Shown: positions 1-14,516, counted from the stretch's first letter. The stretch is 64,000 nucleotides of DNA from Montifringilla adamsi (GCA_017590115.1 JAGGNK010006559.1:12168162-12232161), one strand, 5' to 3'. Translations and numbers: made by a program. Notes: generated from the letters alone by a model not told the origin.

Positions 1-3000
1 TAATTCTAAAGGAAACTACTGCTGAAGGAAGCAGATTTCACAAAAAACTCCCACACAGAATTTGCATAGCAACAGTACAGAGTATGTCCTGTAACAATAA
101 ACCCCAAAAACTGAAGAACCTGCTGTCCAGTGTGTTCTTGGTCACTCTCATGATACATTTACAACGTCAGAAGAGATTGCTTCTGGGATAAAGTCCTAAA
201 ACAAAAGGCTTGGAAAAAAACATCCTTAGCTTTAAACATTTTCCTGCTGATCCACAAGGCAAAATACCATCTATCCAAGGGAAGAAAAAAGTCAAATGCA
301 ACTGGAAAAAAAAAATTCATTGAGAAAAGAATCGTCATTCAGTTTTTCCCAGGTCTGACATGCAATAATTGTTTTCCAAAAGTAGAGAGGTCCATCTAGA
401 GTTTTGAGTAATTATGTTAAGTTCCAGCCAGCAACTCATTACTGTAGTTTAATATAAACACATAAAAGTATCCCATTTTCAACATAAACTGAGTTTAGGC
501 AGAAAAAAATAGTGGGCATGCACTCCTTAGAAATAAGACTACCAGGGCTGCCCTGTACTCGAACTTCTTACCAGGATTTTGGTTAAGTCATAATACAATC
601 CTCACCAACAATGAAAGGAAACAAAAGTCCTCTTGATGTATCCCTGAATTTGCCTGGTTTATTGTAATCCATCTACCCATGCAATGCAGGACATTTTGCC
701 TTCAAAAAAATCCAGTTCATTGATCAGTCTCGTAACACGTAGGCTGGCTTATTTGCTCAGCAATCTGTTCTCATAGAAACAAATTCTCCTAAACGCACCA
801 TCCTAGAAAAATCAAAAGTAATGCAATTGCACATTGATTTTTTTTATGTCTAAGCAGACACCAGGCAAAAATTTGAGAAAGATCTTGATGTAAATTGAGA
901 AAAAATCAAGAATCATGGTGGTCAGTTTGTTTTTATTTTAACCAAATAAATTTATTCATTATATTTATTCATTTGCAATCCATCTTACTTCTCATTGCTG
1001 AAATATCTATTTTATTTATTTTTTAATTAAAAATAGAACCGAGAAGACTGTTCAGCTACTTACTTAAATGACCACAGTGATAACCTTATCAGAATTAAGA
1101 CATTTGTATGAAAAAAAATTAGATACATTTCTACAAGTATACTATACCTGTTCAAAAACTGGCTCTCAACCAAGCCTGGATAAACTACAAATCACACAAA
1201 AGCTCAAGGGCTTTGTTTGCTTATTTTGGGGTTTGGAGGAGGGTTTTTTTAGTGGAAGAGAGGAGAAATTTAAATGAAGTTACTAGTAGAAGAATATCAT
1301 AACACTACCTTTACATTTAAGGAAAAAAAGTTATCTAATTCTGGAAAATTTCCATCTAAACAAGGACTTTTATAAGCAGAACCAGGAAGGACTACACACC
1401 ATTTATATCGTGGACCCATGGCAAAGCAAAGGAATATCAAAAAAGCCACCTCAATTACCTTGAGGTTTACATAGTTTTAATTTTTTTTAACTTGACTGTA
1501 GAGTATGGCAAGGACTCCGAAACAGCTCTTGACCAAAGACTCATGGGAATATGTAAAATAAATGCCCAGCACCAAAACTCTGTTCTTCGGTAGTCTTTTC
1601 TTTCACTAGCAACAATAGGATGTACCATGGTGGTGTTGTCAGGCTTTTCCTCTCACTCTGGTTTGGATTTTAGTTTTTTGTCCTATCCATTTTACATCCA
1701 CATATTAGCTACAGAAAAAAAGGATAAAGGAAGAAAAACATTAAGGTAAAACAGGAAAAAAAAAAAAAGAAAAAAAATACAGTCTTTTCTAGATTTTTGT
1801 AGAATAAAGATTAATTTTCCTCCAAAACTTAAACTTTAAATATATTATAATACTTCCATAAGCTCACCCTAGGATATTCTGGCCCCCGCTGAACCTGGCC
1901 TCTGCAGTACCAGCAGCAGTGAATGCATCACAGAGGATAGGCATGGAGAGGACATACACTGCTGCAAGGATTATATATCTGTGCTGGAGAGCATTCTTGC
2001 TACTTGGCAAGAGACATTTGAGTGACATGTCCATTAATGAGTTGGACTTGCAGAATGTTGGAGGCCTTGTTTGGGACACATGAAAAGCAAAAAGAAAAAA
2101 ATAATAAAATTTTTGTTGCTTCTTTATTCCTTTTTCCTCAAACTCTTAATGAAGCTCTCTTCTGTAAAGAACAAACAGCACAGTGACACTTGTCTGTACC
2201 AAACGCTTAAAGCCAGTGTTAAACCCATGAGTGGTAATAAGGAAAATGTTCAGCATCTGACAGTGAAAAGAAGTGGAATTGTCTTAGCCTTTGTAATTAC
2301 TGACATAGAGATAAGAATTACATGGGAAAATGATCCAAGAGACAGACCTGTTGCACTGTGGAGACATGTTTTTAACTGTGGTACAGGTTAGTAAACCAAA
2401 TGATTGCTCATGTAAGTAGGACCAGCAGCATAGAAAACAATGCATAGATCTACATCCATTAAAATATACTTCCAACTTTCAAATTTCTTAAGCATGGTTT
2501 CACTTCAAGTGATTCCTCAGGGAAAGTTAGGAACGAACGATTGGCTTCTTTCCATAAAAACATTAATACATTAACCTTGTGAACTGTTGAGCCAGTGAAC
2601 AAGGCTGATTGATTTAAAAACAGCCAATTCACTTAGAATGTGGAGGAAATGGATGCACTGATGTGAGGTTTATGTTCAGAAGTTAACTGAATAAGCAACT
2701 GGCATTTGATAAGTATTAATTTACCCATAATTTGGTGAGCTACATAAGAACCCCAGCTTTTAGTAAGACACTGTCTTTATTCTGAGTTTAACGTTTGACA
2801 TTACATTTCACATTACCAACTGTGAAGAATGAAGCAGCGGAACAAAGATAGAAATAATATTTAAAATACTGAATAAATTTGTTCTGGAAAACCAGAAATA
2901 TTCACAAAACATTCACAAGATTCTATACTAAGAATTTTACTACACACTAATCAAGTTCTTCTTCCTTCATGAATCAAAAAAACGTGACTAGACAGGGAGT

Positions 3001-4384
3001 GGTAGGCTTAAGCAATGATAAGTATCATCTTACATGTTCTTCAACCACCACAGATTTGATGCCTTCCTGACATCTGGGATGCTTCAGGGAATTTCTGGAA
3101 CTTGGCTCCCCATTGATACAATTTGGATCCTCCAAACAGAATGTATTTAAATAAAGCTTCTGCCTGGTATTGCATATATATATGTAATTAAACAGGATGA
3201 GCCATATGTTTAATTAGGAAAATAATTATTTGATTCATAGGCTAGGAGAAATTAAACAGGGAAAATATTCTTAACGAGCATAATTTTTACCTATACAGAT
3301 TCTGAAGTTGCTGACTGTGAAACCCTTGAAAGACATCCAAGTCCTTGTAATATTTCTCTCTGTTGTATGCAAAGAAACTATCAAATACTCTGAAAAAAAA
3401 TTTGTGTCTTCTTTCCATATAAAGAAATTATTTTTGAAAGTAAATATTAATTTCATCTTTGTGGAAAGAATGTTGAAACAAACGCACACTCTACTAGGAT
3501 ATTTCCTTAACCTTTAGATAGATCTAAACCACAAAGCCTTTACTCTACAGATTCACTGGACCTTTTGGACCACAGCGCCAAAAATAATTATACCATCAGC
3601 GCTGGATTAATATTAGTCTCCTCAAATGCTGGCAAAATGAAGTTCTGGACTTTCAGCAGTAAAAATGTGACAGAACTCTTGTCTTGATCCAGGACAATTA
3701 GTTTGAGTTGAAAGCAGAAATACAGCTCTTTGGCACAGACAATCAACTTTAAGCCAAATATTGAAAACAGAACAATCATAAGGAGATTTAAAGTCTCTCC
3801 ATGAAAAAGCAAAAACTTTCATTTCCTTTTACACAATGATAATTGGATTTGCAATACTGACATTTCAGAATCCTTGCAAGGATGAATATACCATTTGTAA
3901 ATTATGAATATACCATTTATTTTCATAAACCAAGATACTGTTAATTAAAGTTTGTTGAAAGTAAAGGAAGGTGTCTGATAACAGCTTTCTGCTGAGATTA
4001 ATGCTAAAATAAAACTAAATGTTCAATAAATGAAAAACCATATTTACAGCATGCAAGAAAATCCAAAAATCTGAGGTTATTCAATGAACAGTTCATTCAT
4101 CATGACTGAAATTATTCAAAGATAGTAATGAGATCTTTTTACTTTACCATTTTTGTTACTTATTAGTTATGTATTTACTAAAAAGCATTGCTCCTACAAC
4201 AGCATGCTTATCTGCTTTCTGATTTTCTACAACAATTGGGATCAATCATGAATAAAAACAATGAACACACTCTCAGACATTAATGATTTGAAGCTGATAA
4301 TTCCATGCTAATAGAAACCAATATCTGTGATGAAAGCCATACCATCACCCACAGCTCTTTCAGACAGGGTTACCTTGATTTTAC
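1..4384. other. AT-rich non-coding DNA, no recognised gene
   Basis: Scattered A/T runs and short random open frames only. Two splice-flanked segments on the minus strand (3034-3129, donor CAT|GTAAGATG; and about 1868-2057, donor AGG|GTGAGC) were noted but are too weak to annotate. Confidence 0.6.
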
Positions 4385-4453
4385 CTTGGAGGATGCTTTC
4401 CTGGTGCTCCCCATTCAGAGGAAGTTGCCTCACCACATCCTTGATGGTAACAG
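4385..4453 (-). CDS. Candidate coding exon of an unidentified host gene
   Basis: A 69-bp minus-strand segment between acceptor TATATTATTTTCAG and donor CCAAG|GTAAAATC. The open frame starts after two bases of a split codon and reads VTIKDVVRQLPLNGEHQESI then LQ. The other two frames are less convincing. A second possible donor (AAG|GTAACC) lies 15 bases further on. It shares strand with the candidate exons at 14.8, 32.2, 47.1 and 58.6 kb, as exons of one large gene would. The gene was not recognised, and it may still be chance. Confidence 0.33.
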
Positions 4454-7400
4454 CTGAAAATAATATAGATCATGACATTATACCACTTCTCCAAGGAACA
4501 GCCAGTAAGTGTGGAACGCTAGTTATGATTTAAAGGAACTTTAATGGTGCTGAGGAGAGGCAAAATAGAAAAAAAATTTGCCATCACTTTTGCCATCCCA
4601 GTGGGAAACAATGATTGTAGTTTTGTGTCTCCACATGTAAAATATTACATTTTACCCCACACAGGTGTATTTTATCAACAGAGCAGTAATTTTATTTCAA
4701 TATCAAGCGATGACATATGTTTAGGATGTCAAATAATCTCCAATTAGATGCATATGTATTTTGCTTAACTTTCATCATGACTTTGCTTAGAACTAGAATT
4801 TTAAGAACTTTTCCTCTAGCAAGACTATAATAATAATTTTTTGTGTCACAGAAATGGTCAATAATCTTCATTAATGTTTAGTACATTTGCAAGTCTGACA
4901 CAACCAGCACCTTAAAATGAAAATAATCAAACACATAAAACAACACCTTTCCACATTTAATGTGGGCACAAATAATGGCATCAGCTAATGCTGAGAGATA
5001 TAAAGTCAACAACATCATTAATTTAAAGATTATCTGCAATGAAGGAATAAAATAACATATATATTTGTAAAGGAACATCAATTTAAAACCCTTCTAATTA
5101 CATTGACAATAAAGCAGGGCAATGGTGGGGAAAAATATATATTTCTGAAGTTGTACATCATTATGGCAGGCATGTATTGCACTGGTACAAACTGTTCTCC
5201 ACACAGTAAAATACAGCTTTATCTTCTTTGGTGAGAAATACTTGAAGTAATTGCAAACAGTTGAGATGAGGTCACATAAATCTCCTTGAATGAATTAAGG
5301 GAGTCAGGGATTGATTATTCACACTCAGAAAGGCCCAACAGAGCCTGGCCTCAGATATCAGTAGAAACAGGATCACTCCCAAGGTCCACTGCAGTAGAGG
5401 TCTCCAAAATGTAACATCAATGTGCTTTGGGCCCAACACTTAAACAATTTCTCCAAAATGTAAAGTTACTGTGCATTGAGCCAAATACTTAATTTCTCAT
5501 TTTAATTACTGACATTGAAAACATACAATTTGAACTTTAATTAACATTAATTCTGCATCAAATACTAATAAGGCTTATCAGTAATAAACAGCAATCAGCA
5601 AAAAATGAGATTACTTTAGCTGCATATTCTGCCAGCAATGAGAATTTTAGGTGCACATTGAGTGACTTAAAATATAAATACCATCCAAGACTGCAATTAA
5701 ACAAATTCTACTGTTGTTCTTTCAAATTACTTGCTACAGTCTTGTATATATTATGTTGTAGAGGTGCTATAAAGAAGATAGAGAAATTTGAACCACAAGA
5801 TAACATCTCATTTTCATTATGTAAATTTATGCTAATTACTTTTTAATTTGGCTTTTTTTACTGCAGCCAGTGTATCACTTTTTCTGTTGTCTGGCCTAAT
5901 TGTTGTTATTATGATCATACACATGCACACCTTTTTGTCTTTAAAAGACCAAGAAAACAAAGTAAGGTTTTGTCAGCAGTGTTACTTCAGGGTAGGCAGA
6001 GTTCACATAGAATAGTTATGTCAAATGATTCTAAATAGATCAGAAATAAATAATATATAAATCTCAGAAATAGATAACATCTACCTAACTATCTAACATC
6101 TGCAACTCATTTTATAAAGAACACTATCATCCAAAGATGTACTTGTCCTGAATCCTCAAAGGAAATCTGAGAGTCCTCTGCTAACATTTTAAGTTTCTCT
6201 TCTGCAGTGCTATAACTCGTGGATTTTAAAAAAACAGTAAGAATATCCTCTACTTCTCCCCTAGATTAGCATTCTTTTCTGCACTTGCTTTTCTCTTATA
6301 ATGATTTTGGCGCTTCTAAAGTCTGTGTTAAAACTTCTGGATGTTCTTCTCTGACTACATCTGTCAGACAAAACCCTCAAGTGAAGCAGTAGCAGACTAC
6401 ATTTTTACCAGAGTCATGTGAGATAAAAATTTGTTGTTAGTCCAGTTAATGTTGTATGGCTAATGATGAGCCATCCAATCAAGGAATTATTTAATTAATA
6501 AAGACATCTTTAATTATATTGTTTAATAGCTATTCTTCCCAAATATTATGCTCACCCTGGATCCTGAAATGGGCAGTTTTGTTCTACCCCAAGAATAGTG
6601 GAGGATTAAAAGCAGTTATCAATGTCCAAAGGTCTGAACTGGGAAGTGTCTGGTCATGGTGATAATGATGGAGTCCTTTTCTCCTCAGTCTCAGTGACCA
6701 CTTAGGTCATTTTTACATGTGTACTTATCACAGCTTGCTTCCTCCTCCTTGATTCCCAGCTACAGCTTGCACGACACACTCCCTCAGTTCCAGTTCTCTG
6801 GCACTGGATGCAGAGTGCCAAACCTAGGTTTGTCAAACTGTTTGAAATACGTAAGACTCACAAAATCACACTAAACCATGTGAGGCTGTGGTCACTCTAC
6901 CACCATGATATCAATAAAAATACCCAAATGAGCTCTGGCCAACACAAACCAACACAAGTTCTGAGATCCTGCATTCCCACATCAATACAAAGAAGGTGGC
7001 TTTATTTTAGTAATGGCAGGCCTATATCAGTCAAACTACACTCGTGCACACTCTCCAGCCCAGCACTGCCTGGTGGGAAACAATCCATTTATATATTACC
7101 TGGGGATGCCTCAAAAGTGCACCAAGAGTGGTGCTGCCTTAAGAACAGCAACGTTCTTCCCCTGTGTATAATTCAAAGTTAAATTAATTTAGCAATCCTA
7201 AAATTTACCTTGCAAAGGATATTTCACCCACCACACAGCTCAGGACTTCATTACCCAAAAATGTCAGGAAAAGTCATGAATTCTCTCATGCCCAAAAGAT
7301 AAAAACTGAACCTGGTGACATTATGAGAACCTCCCTTGTGAAATTTAATTAAAGGATTCAACCTTGCATTCTCCTCAGACCACCTGATATCATAAGGATG

Positions 7401-9030
7401 AGGAAAGGATAAAATCAAAAGAAAAATGTGTTTCTGTAAATAAATGCTAAGCCCCAAAGTGGCTTCAGTATAACAGAAAAATACAAACAGGGCGGGTAAC
7501 AGATGGTTTATTCTGCCCTTGAAGAAAGAGTCAGTAAATAAATTTATGAAGTGCTGAAATTTTTAGAGGCAAAGGTCAGTATCATTGTAAATACAAATAG
7601 TTAATACAGAATTTTACACTGAGTATTTGTTATTCTCAAAAAGTTATCCTTATAAATATTTTTCCATTAATGTGAAGCTTATATTTATTCTCCTAATGTT
7701 GCATGAAAAAATACATTAGATGATAAAATAATTTTTTTATGAACAATGGATTTATATAATCCTTTTCATAACTTGGGCAAAACTGTTTCAAAGTCACATT
7801 CCCTTTTGTTTCTTCTGCTATTTGCAAAGATAAGCATTTATGGTCCCCATTTTTTAAAATGGTCTAGCCAATGGGATAAAATGCCATTAAGTTGTTGCTT
7901 TGGGATCAGCCCAAGCCCTTGGAGAAGAGACGCAACTTTTTGAAGTGGGATCCAAGATGCAAGAATAAATATAATAGGGAATCAACAATTTTGAAGACTG
8001 ATGCAGGCATTACAGTGCCTTTAATAGAGTTAGCCCTCCTGTCTCTTAATTCTTTAGGCATTTGCCATGTGAGGAAAATGTTCAGATGGACAAAAGTTTT
8101 TAAAAACATCTAAACATTATAAACAATACATACATATACCCCAAAAATAGCGCTAACTGGACAATTAAGTTGCAATATTCCAGAAATTTAAACACTGAAA
8201 ACAGCTTGTTTCCTTTCTACTTGATTGCTCAGAGTAGGGATCACTGTTATTTTTCTGACTGATTTCTGCTGCTACTGTTTTTTGCATTGGTCAAAGTGAG
8301 GAAATGAGGCTAATTTCCTCTTTTTTTTTTTTTTCACATTCACCAGATTTTTAATGAGATTCTGAAATTTTAAATCATAAATTAATGCATTCACCAAAAA
8401 AGTTTATTCTGAGTTAAATACTTATATTTTTACAGCAACTTTTGTAACCCTTTCATGCCTCAGACATATCTCTTAATCAAGGATCACATTATTATCATGC
8501 CTTCATGAAGACTAAAAGGAAGAAATATGGGATAGGAAATTATTATCCCAAGAACTGACATTCTTACTAAGACATACTTTAATATTAAAGACATGACTGA
8601 TAAGGGAAATTGAAATACAGTAAAAAAATCAAGTCGAAAAGTGCTTGGTAAAATGGACAGAGACTGTAAGTCTGAAAAAGTTTTTGTGGTTTCAAAGACA
8701 TGCAAGGGAATGTGAGGAGCAGATTTTGAAAAACATTGTTAGCAATTTTGACTTATCATAGGAGAGTTTAAAAATTATAAAGTTTTCAGCAGCTGTGCTA
8801 TTTACTGTTTCTCTATTCATAACTTGTACATAGGTACAGAATTCAAGGATAACATCCTGAATTTTTAAGTGCATGTGAGCTTCAGTACTGAAATTCTAAT
8901 GCACATAGCACCATCCGACTGAAATGGTGCCATTCTCTGAAACAAAACTCCTTATAGAGGATAAAAACGTAAACAAATGGCAAGCTAGCTAATTTTTATC
9001 TACTAACATGGCAGATTATATAGTTTTTTA

Positions 9031-9050
9031 TGTGATGTGATGTGATGTGG
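9031..9050 (+). repeat. (TGTGA)4 microsatellite
   Basis: Four pentamer units, the last with one change. Confidence 0.9.
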
Positions 9051-9939
9051 TATGATCTTAATTATTCATGTACCTCTGCATGCTAAAATGAGATGCTGGG
9101 TGCACATCAGGTACCTAAAATTCTAACCATGCTGTTTTTTATGAAAAACCACTATTTGGTGGTAGAAGCAATTTCTATTTGTAGCAGTAATACACAGAGA
9201 TTTCTTTATCTGAGGCATACTCTTTCCTTTCCAGGCTAAGCAAAATGAGTACATATAAAATATTAAAAAATGAAACCTGTCCGGCTCATTTGACAACAAT
9301 GGATGAAATGAAAAATCTGATTAAATGAAATGTGTGGAAGAGGCTTTACAGCAATTTCTGTGAGCCAGAGAGAAGTTTCATAAGAAGATCCATGTTTACC
9401 CCTGCAAGAATTTTCTAGCAAGGTTGTCGATGTAGAAGCCAAGAAAGAAGGATGAATAAGAGAAACCTGCAACTGCCTATTCCAATAAGCACTTTGTTTG
9501 TCTCTCATGACCCATGAGTAAAGTGTAAACTTATGAGCTTTGTAAGAATGCATAAAAAGCATGCATGCTGTAATAAAAACAGTTTGAAGCCTTCTGAAAA
9601 TGTGTGTTGCTTTACATTGTCTACATCTCAACTATCACAATAATGCAATTAGATTTCAGTAACTATATGAAAGTCAGAAAACCAGAAAATCAGCTACACA
9701 TTACACATGTTCATCTCTGAATAACCAGAAAGTGTCAAAGTATAATTAATTCCCAAGCAAGGACTCCTTACTGGGTGGGTGTGCATCTTAGTACCTCACA
9801 GGCAACAATTCCTGTCTATTTATAAGGTTGTTAGCCAAGAAACAACAATGAATTCCTTACTGAATAACTTTGAAAATGACACAAACACATACTACAAAAA
9901 GGAATAGGTAACAAATAAAGAATGGTCTTTATTTTTCAG

Positions 9940-10150
9940 TCAGGTGATTAAAACCAAACCTTGCATGGCATTACAGCAGAGTTTAACATTCATGCAGGGA
10001 GTACTTGCAGAACGGAGAATGTTGGTAAGCAGTGGCCCTGAAGAATTAAAACTCATGATACAGAAAGATTTTACAACCCTTGGGTCTGTTTTGGAGGTGA
10101 AAATTACTAAAATGCTGCATCCAGCTTTAGTGTTCAAAACTGAAAAATAA
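9940..10150 (+). CDS. Possible terminal exon or old retrocopy, plus strand
   Basis: After a good acceptor-like CTTTATTTTTCAG (ending 9939) a frame is open for about 69 codons to TAA at 10148. It has a balanced, protein-like composition (for example LTFMQGVLAERRM, SSGPEELKLMIQK, TTLGSVLEVKIT). No ATG is needed if it is a last exon; internal methionines occur. The surrounding DNA is much more AT-rich. I do not recognise the protein. The opposite strand also has an 85-codon open frame here, so chance is not excluded. Confidence 0.22.
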
Positions 10151-10574
10151 CTGAAGAATGACCAATGGACTAGAAAAGTGAGATTAAATACTTCCATTCT
10201 TTTGTTCTGTTGAAAAAAAGACTATTTTTTGTTACTTTGTTTACAGTTTCTTTACTAGAATATGCATGTATATAATGCATACTGACTTGATAACACACGA
10301 AACTTACTGATGATGACAGATTAATTTTTTTTTTATAGCTGAAGGGAACATACTGACAAAAAGCAGTTATCTTGTTCCAGCTAATAATTAGGCAGATACA
10401 TTGATTTCAATATTTTTTCTTTTTTTTTTAAATGTAGCACCAAAACAACTGCTTACAGTCTCTTATTTGGTGTGTTTGTGTTTACCAGACTAAAGAATCC
10501 AAATTAAAATAAATATCTATGAAAAGACAATATTGCATAGACCTCCTAAGGATGACATTGGTGTCATCCACAAG

Positions 10575-10599
10575 TAAATAAATAAATAAATAAATAAAT
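10575..10599 (+). repeat. (TAAA)6 microsatellite
   Basis: Six tetramer units, uninterrupted. Confidence 0.93.
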
Positions 10600-12187
10600 T
10601 TAGAATTATCATCTTTGTTACAAACACAAATTAACATACCTGTTTTTAAGATAAAACTAATTATTAATACACTAGAAAAATACCATAGATAAGATTGATT
10701 CCCTAATGCTAAGAATTTAAAAATAAATACCAAATATTTTTCAGAAAAATATTTCAAATCAAGGCTCAGGTCCCAGACTTAAAAAAGGCATTTATTCAGA
10801 AAAGTGTTATGCCTTTCAAAAAGTGAGAGTAAGTCTGGGGCCTTCTTTCTTTAACTTAAAAAGGAATTTTTAAAACAGTTAAAGAAAAAAGCACCTGCTA
10901 GGTTGGTACAGAACTTTTCCTTCACTTTCCTTCATGTTTTTTCATTGTGCCATGAAAGGAGAGAGGCTATGTAATATCAATTAGGAATATAATGTCAGGC
11001 CCTAAGGCAGCAAGAAAGAAGAAAGGCAAGCAGGCACTGCCTCTTTTTGCCTTATGAAATATGGAATTTTTTTAGAGTTCCTTCTGCAAAGCTACTTTGG
11101 AATAAAATTTTTTGTCTCTTTTTTTCCCTCTGCAATATAACTGAAAATACAAACAGATTAATTCTGTCTTTTCCTAAGACTTGTGCTTCCACAACCAGAG
11201 AGTGAATAAGCTCCTTCAGGTAAGTATTCTCCTGAAAATGCTTTGCTTCTGCTACCAAACTGTTTAGAGATATCTTTGTCAGGCTGCTGTCTTTTGCACT
11301 ACCCTTATGCAAAAGACATAGATGCCACAGGATCAAGAAAACACCTTAAAGGAAACACTAGCCATAAACTTTCAAACCTCTTCAATCCTCATTTTCAACT
11401 GCAGTTCAATTATTTTATGAAAAATTTCCAAGAATTTCAGGTAACTATAAAATGTCTGTGTGAATAGTTTTAGATGAAAGGTTGGAGTTTAACATCATCA
11501 GAAGAAACCAAAAGACAAGACTTCCAATGAAAACTGCTAGAAATAAAATACAATATTGCAAATAAAAAAATAAAAACAAACACTTCAATTCTTCAATGTT
11601 TTAAAAGAAAATCAATTGTCATATTAAGTTGTTATTCTAAGCCTGAATATAGCATCCAAAACCTCAGGATTTGAAATTTCTTTTATGTTTTGGTTTTTGA
11701 AATAATTTCTCATTTTCTTTCTATCAGCTGGCCTAATTAGTCAATATTCAGTGTCATAGATCCAAAATAAGGACAACTATTATTACAATATCAATTACTC
11801 TTTTCTTTGTTAATTATCAGTCTTCAGCATCACAAAACGTATTGCTTATTACTGCTGTGAAAACCATAATGGATATTTAGCTTTTTATTGGATTTCAATA
11901 ACATAAAATTCAAAGATTTTCACACTTTTCTCAAGACGAAGTGCCTAACACATTGTAGGAAAAGGAAATTTAAGAAGAAATTTAAAGACTCAACTTTGTG
12001 GGTGTTTCTCTCCAAGTCCTATGGAAGGCAGCAGAGAGAAAAGCTACTAGTTGAAGACAATTATCTCTTGATTAATAGACCTGCGGTTGAGGGCTGATCA
12101 GAGGGGAGGTTAAATAGTGAGATAAAAGTAGAAGAATGACAAAGGAAATCTGCCATCTAAGGTTTAATGCAAAGGATAGAAGGGAAT

Positions 12188-12285
12188 GACAAAATTGAAG
12201 TAGAAAGCAAGACAAAATTTTTCAATTTCTGAGATATGGAAGTATATATAAAGGGAAAAAAATCTCAAAAACAGATTCATTACCC
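12188..12285 (+). repeat. Local duplication, copy A (uninterrupted)
   Basis: 98 bp from GACAAAATTGAAGTAGAAAG to TCATTACCC, which recurs in the same orientation at 14244-14516 with extra DNA in the middle. Differences are very few outside the insertion point. Flanking bases on both sides do not match between copies. Confidence 0.9.
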
Positions 12286-14243
12286 AAGTTCACACCTCCA
12301 GTGCATCTCAGAATGCTGCCTAACACAATTCTTTCCTCACACAAAGCAGACCCTGCTTCATGAACTTCTGACATCACTTTCAGCTATTGGAAATGGAGTG
12401 GCATAAAACTGACAGCCTGCCTGGTTCTTCTCCCACCCAGGTGATAGGTTCTTCTTGATTACATTATAGACCTACTAAGGACTATGACATATTTCTGGAT
12501 TCACCACCAAAAATTGATTTTACAGTGTTAAGCAGTCATACCTTACAAATTATTGGGATAAGGATCCCAAAGAAATTTTCTAGGGTTGGTATCACTTCCC
12601 AAGACTCATAAAACTTTCCACATGTCCACGCCCCTGCCGCTGCCTGCAGTCTCTCAGACTGACCCAAAGAAAGAAGAAATGCAATTGCCCCCGTTAAAAT
12701 AAAGTGATTTGTTATAATATCTCTAAATTTTCCTGATTCTCTGAATTAAACATAGTTGACCCTGAAATATCCAGGGAACTATATCATGATTTCTGGGAAC
12801 AGTGGTTTAACTTTTATATTGTATTTGAAGGGGTAACTTTGATGGTAGTGTATAGTGTAGCCTAAGGCTGTTAGTTAAAAACAGAGTATACAATAAATTC
12901 CAGTGGTACTTTAGAGTAGGCAACAAGGACTGTGTTGATTTGCAGCTGAAGAGTTTGAACTTCTGCCTTGGGACCAAAGGCAGTTGCAAAAATCTTACGA
13001 TTGCATAAATTTATAGGAAGTTATTTCGTGATTGTCTCCAGCTGATATAGTAGCTTGGCAATAAAGATATGATAGAAGGTTTTAGGGGTTTTACAGCTAA
13101 TGATAAGTAGAACAGGAAAAGGCAGAATAATGACTTACATTTGAAAACCATCCTTGCAGCATAAGGCAATGATTCTTCTGACACACCAAAGTGACAGAAT
13201 TTCAGAAATATCTCTCAGTTTTGAAGTTTGGCAGCATATTTTGCAAAATAAGAGTAGAGCTCGGTTTTTAAGAGTGTCTTGCCTAATTAGAATTAAGGTT
13301 GTAGCCCCTTACAGTGGAATTTGTCGTTATTTGTTTTGAAGAGAGAGAGAGGAGAACTTCCCAATGGTTTACAAGTAAGAGCTGGTTTAAGTACTTGTGT
13401 AACTGTTCTGTCCCTCTGAGGCAGTGAGAGTCACTCCAAACAAAGCAAGGAGCAACATTTCTAATGAGAGGACAGTGACAGTTCACCTTCAGCTGGAGCC
13501 ATAGCCTAGGATGCTTTGTCAGACATGGGAAACCACACACACACGGACGCACACACAGTCTCCCCGGGTTCTGAAGTGGGCATTGCAAAATGCACAGAGC
13601 CTGACATCAGTGCCTGCTCAGCAGCAGCATCTGCCAGTAAAACCAACCAGTGAATCTGGGCTTTCTGTTTCATTGAACATGTCTTGCTGTCTGTGATCTT
13701 AGCTGCATCATATGTGGCTTTGTTTCAGGAGAATCATTTTAAAATAAAAGGTTATAAACTGTTGGCAGATTCTCTGGGCTAATAATGACCCTAATATTAC
13801 ACATAACACTAAACACATTGTAACCTATACAAAATATAGGCTCTGTAGAAGGTTGTGCAATGCTGTTAACCTGTTCTATACAGCAAATAATAAAGAGAAA
13901 TTAACTTCCACTGTCAGTTTTAATAATACCTCTCCAATAGTTAGTTGGCAAATACTTTTCATATTCATAGGCAAGTCACACAATTTACACATTCTGGTGG
14001 AATTTCTTCACCATGCAAATCCATATTTTTCTTGCAACATTAGAAGCAGTGAATGGAAAAGGCAAGTGCTTCAACATCAAAAGAAAATTGAGGACTTTAT
14101 TAGTCTAAAATTGGTTTGTTTGAGAAATTTTTAAGAAAACCAAAGATAAGTTATTTTCCTATTCCAAATTTATGACCATGTGTTTTACTTAAGGTGATGA
14201 CACTCTATAAATAAAATCTTAAGAACTTCTTCTTAAACAGTTT

Positions 14244-14516
14244 GACAAAATTGAAGTAGAAAGCAAGACAAAATTGAAGTAGAAAGCAAGACAAAATTTT
14301 TCAATTTCTGAGATATGGAAGTACTGGAAATCAAAACACCTACTGATAAGAGTTTTACCTGTAAAACCATCAACTCAAGCACTAAAATTAAAACAGCCTC
14401 ATCACAGCAAATGTGCATACAGAAGCCTGAGAAATCAGGAAAATACTTTATAGCATGGAAAATATATATATATATATATATAAAGGGAAAAAATCTCAAA
14501 AACAAATTCATTACCC
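14244..14516 (+). repeat. Local duplication, copy B (with 153 extra bases and a 23-bp tandem)
   Basis: Matches 12188-12285 in two blocks. The left block, 14244-14323, begins with a 23-bp unit (GACAAAATTGAAGTAGAAAGCAA) repeated in tandem. The right block, about 14477-14516, is TATATAAAGGGAAAAAATCTC and following bases. Between them, 14324-14476 is absent from copy A and ends in a (TA)n run. Confidence 0.9.
14461..14482 (+). repeat. (TA)10 microsatellite
   Basis: Dinucleotide run at the inner edge of duplication copy B. Confidence 0.93.

Larger units (their letters stand above)
4454..12187. other. AT-rich non-coding DNA apart from the 9.9-kb candidate exon
   Basis: No repeat family was recognised except the two microsatellites at 9.0 and 10.6 kb. 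The 124-codon frame at 6808-7182 has no protein-like features. Confidence 0.6.

Noticed and set aside
1868..2057. Minus-strand exon-like segment with donor AGG|GTGAGC
   Set aside because: No convincing acceptor, and the most protein-like frame meets a stop early.
3034..3129. Minus-strand exon-like segment with donor CAT|GTAAGATG
   Set aside because: The frame is open but the acceptor is poor; such look-alikes are expected by chance in 64 kb.
6808..7182. 124-codon plus-strand open frame
   Set aside because: Composition looks random and there is no homology I recognise.
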